DNA of 64,000 nt from Lentzea tibetensis (GTDB lineage: Bacteria > Actinomycetota > Actinomycetes > Mycobacteriales > Pseudonocardiaceae): assembly GCF_007845675.1 (NCBI RefSeq), contig NZ_VOBR01000002.1, forward strand, positions 421,321-485,320. The letters are read 5' to 3'. Below are positions 62,930-64,000 of this stretch, piece by piece. The notes under the pieces were generated by a model, which searched no databases, was not told the origin of the DNA, and was given only the letters and a program-made list of their open reading frames with translations. The position numbers and the translations under genes were made by a program. Positions within the stretch are counted from its first letter, which is position 1; each line of letters begins with the position of its first letter.

Positions 62930-63970
62930 ATGCAGGAAACCGTTGTGCTCGGTCTGCTCGCCGATCCCGGGCTGGCCACCGACATCGTGGAGGACCTCGT
63001 CGAAGACCTGCCACGGCGGCTGCGCCGCGACGTGGACGGTGACGTGGAGTGGCGGGTGGTGTCCGTGTGCGACCAGTTCGCCGCCGACGAGCACGGGACC
63101 GTGCGGCACGTGGTCGAGGCCGTCCGTGATCAGGTCGTGGAGGAGCGCTGCGATCTGTGGGTGTGCCTGACCGATCTGCCGCGCAGGGCGGGCACAGACC
63201 CGGTGGTGGCCGACGCGAGCGCCGCGGACGGGCTGGCTGTGGCTTCCCTTCCGGCACTCGGAAGCTGGGGCCTGCACCGGAAGACCGGCGACGTGGTCAC
63301 CGCCGTCGTCGGTCAGCTCAGGGACCGTGAAGTCTCGTTGAGGGGGCTCGCTCAGCGCGTGGACTCACCCACCGACGACATCGGCGTGCGGTTCGTGGCC
63401 CCGGGGCTGCGGGGCCGGCTGCGGCTGGTCGCGGGCATGGTCAGGGCGAACCGGCCGTGGAGGCTCGCGATGGGGCTGTCCAGCGTGCTCGTCGCTGCGC
63501 TCGGCACGGGCGCTTACACGTTGATCAGCGCGACCATGTGGACGCTCGGCGCCCACGCGAGCGCGGCCAGGCTGGCGGCGGCGATGCTGCTGTCGATCAC
63601 GGCGATGGTGGTGTGGCTGATCGTCACCCACAAGCTGTGGGAACGCCCGTCCGACGTGGTCGGGAGGGAACGGGCGCGGCTGTACAACCTCACCACCGTG
63701 CTCACACTGGTGCTGGGGATCTCCACGTTGTACCTGGTGTTGTTCGTGGTGGTGCTCGCGTCGGCCGCACTCGTGCTCGAGCCGTCCGTGCTGGCACAGG
63801 AGATCGGCCATCCGCTGACCGTCGGCGACTACCTCGGTCTGGCGTGGCTCGCCGCGTCCGTTGCGACCGTGGCCGGTGCGCTGGGCGCGCGGCTGGAGAG
63901 CGACGAGGCAGTGCGCAACGCCGCATACGGTTACCGCCAGCAGGAGCGCCGGGAGAAGCTCCAGAAGTGA
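62930..63970 (+). CDS. membrane protein of unknown function
   Basis: A 346-residue protein. The first half is cytosolic-like ([20 protein letters not shown], with an Asp-rich alternating alpha/beta pattern). The second half has about four to five transmembrane helices ([73 protein letters not shown]). It is the third gene of the PucR unit, 33 bp downstream. I do not recognise a family function. Confidence 0.7.
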   Translation: MQETVVLGLLADPGLATDIVEDLVEDLPRRLRRDVDGDVEWRVVSVCDQFAADEHGTVRHVVEAVRDQVVEERCDLWVCLTDLPRRAGTDPVVADASAADGLAVASLPALGSWGLHRKTGDVVTAVVGQLRDREVSLRGLAQRVDSPTDDIGVRFVAPGLRGRLRLVAGMVRANRPWRLAMGLSSVLVAALGTGAYTLISATMWTLGAHASAARLAAAMLLSITAMVVWLIVTHKLWERPSDVVGRERARLYNLTTVLTLVLGISTLYLVLFVVVLASAALVLEPSVLAQEIGHPLTVGDYLGLAWLAASVATVAGALGARLESDEAVRNAAYGYRQQERREKLQK

Positions 63971-64000
63971 CCTCGCAGTGGTGCCGGGGCGCGGTCCAAC

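Overview
The DNA is very GC-rich, with dense codon use ending in G or C, many GTG starts, overlapping stop/start codons, and long LuxR-type (LAL) regulators with C-terminal HTH domains. Together with a bldA-type TTA codon in one regulator and a HspR/CbpM-style dnaK cluster, this points to a filamentous actinomycete chromosome, probably of the Pseudonocardiales (Lentzea/Saccharothrix/Amycolatopsis type). The genus is inference. I recognised no rRNA, tRNA, CRISPR array or intact insertion sequence.

Region 1 (1-7502) is an aromatic-ring catabolic locus. An IclR regulator, a cupin and a flavin monooxygenase (cut by the window edge) run leftward. A seven-gene, fully overlapping operon runs rightward: SDR, cupin, meta-cleavage hydrolase, class III extradiol dioxygenase (MhpB-like), 2-keto-4-pentenoate hydratase, acetaldehyde dehydrogenase and 4-hydroxy-2-oxovalerate aldolase. 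It encodes ring opening and conversion to pyruvate and acetyl-CoA. Region 2 (7524-23829) is mixed accessory metabolism: a TetR/TetX-like monooxygenase pair with tandem operators, a 940-residue LAL regulator, a class III CoA-transferase, a CoA ligase followed by a short SDR-P450 chimera (probable deletion scar), a stand-alone condensation-type acyltransferase, an AIM24 protein, a DUF4342-like protein, a TetR/SDR pair and a VOC protein.

Region 3 (23850-33760) is the most interesting part. It encodes secreted proteins: sulfatase, GH51-like glycosidase, barwin/expansin-like protein, thaumatin-like protein, GH128 glucanase, GH19 chitinase and a beta/gamma-crystallin/I36-type protein. These resemble a set of plant pathogenesis-related antifungal proteins. 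Three transcription units share a 15-bp element, CTGGGGTNGCACCGA, whose first base lies exactly 40 bp before the first T of a TAGCKT -10 box. Start codons lie 13-15 bp after that T, so the transcripts should be leaderless or nearly so. In the middle lie two tandem LuxR-HTH regulators without an ATPase domain, a cationic Cys/Pro/Lys-rich secreted ORF, and a MarR gene whose stop codon lies inside the third box.

Region 4 (33776-49627) holds regulators (AraC, TetR, a TTA-containing LAL, ECF sigma), four alpha/beta hydrolases (one lacking its nucleophile serine), SDR and enoyl-CoA hydratase genes, two RibD/DHFR-like proteins, an M23 peptidase preceded by a perfect 14-bp inverted repeat, and a scar with a serine-recombinase fragment beside a perfect 17-bp hairpin.

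Region 5 (49660-60481) is a leftward run of twelve touching genes: hsp20, a stress-protein-17M-like membrane protein, dnaK, grpE, dnaJ/cbpA, cbpM-like, clpB, thioredoxin, DoxX-like, UBP-type zinc finger, a cNMP/thioredoxin-reductase-like flavoprotein and a PrsW-like membrane protein. It is a chaperone-plus-redox stress operon. Divergent from it (60663-63970) lie a PucR-type regulator, a MEDS-domain protein and a multi-pass membrane protein.
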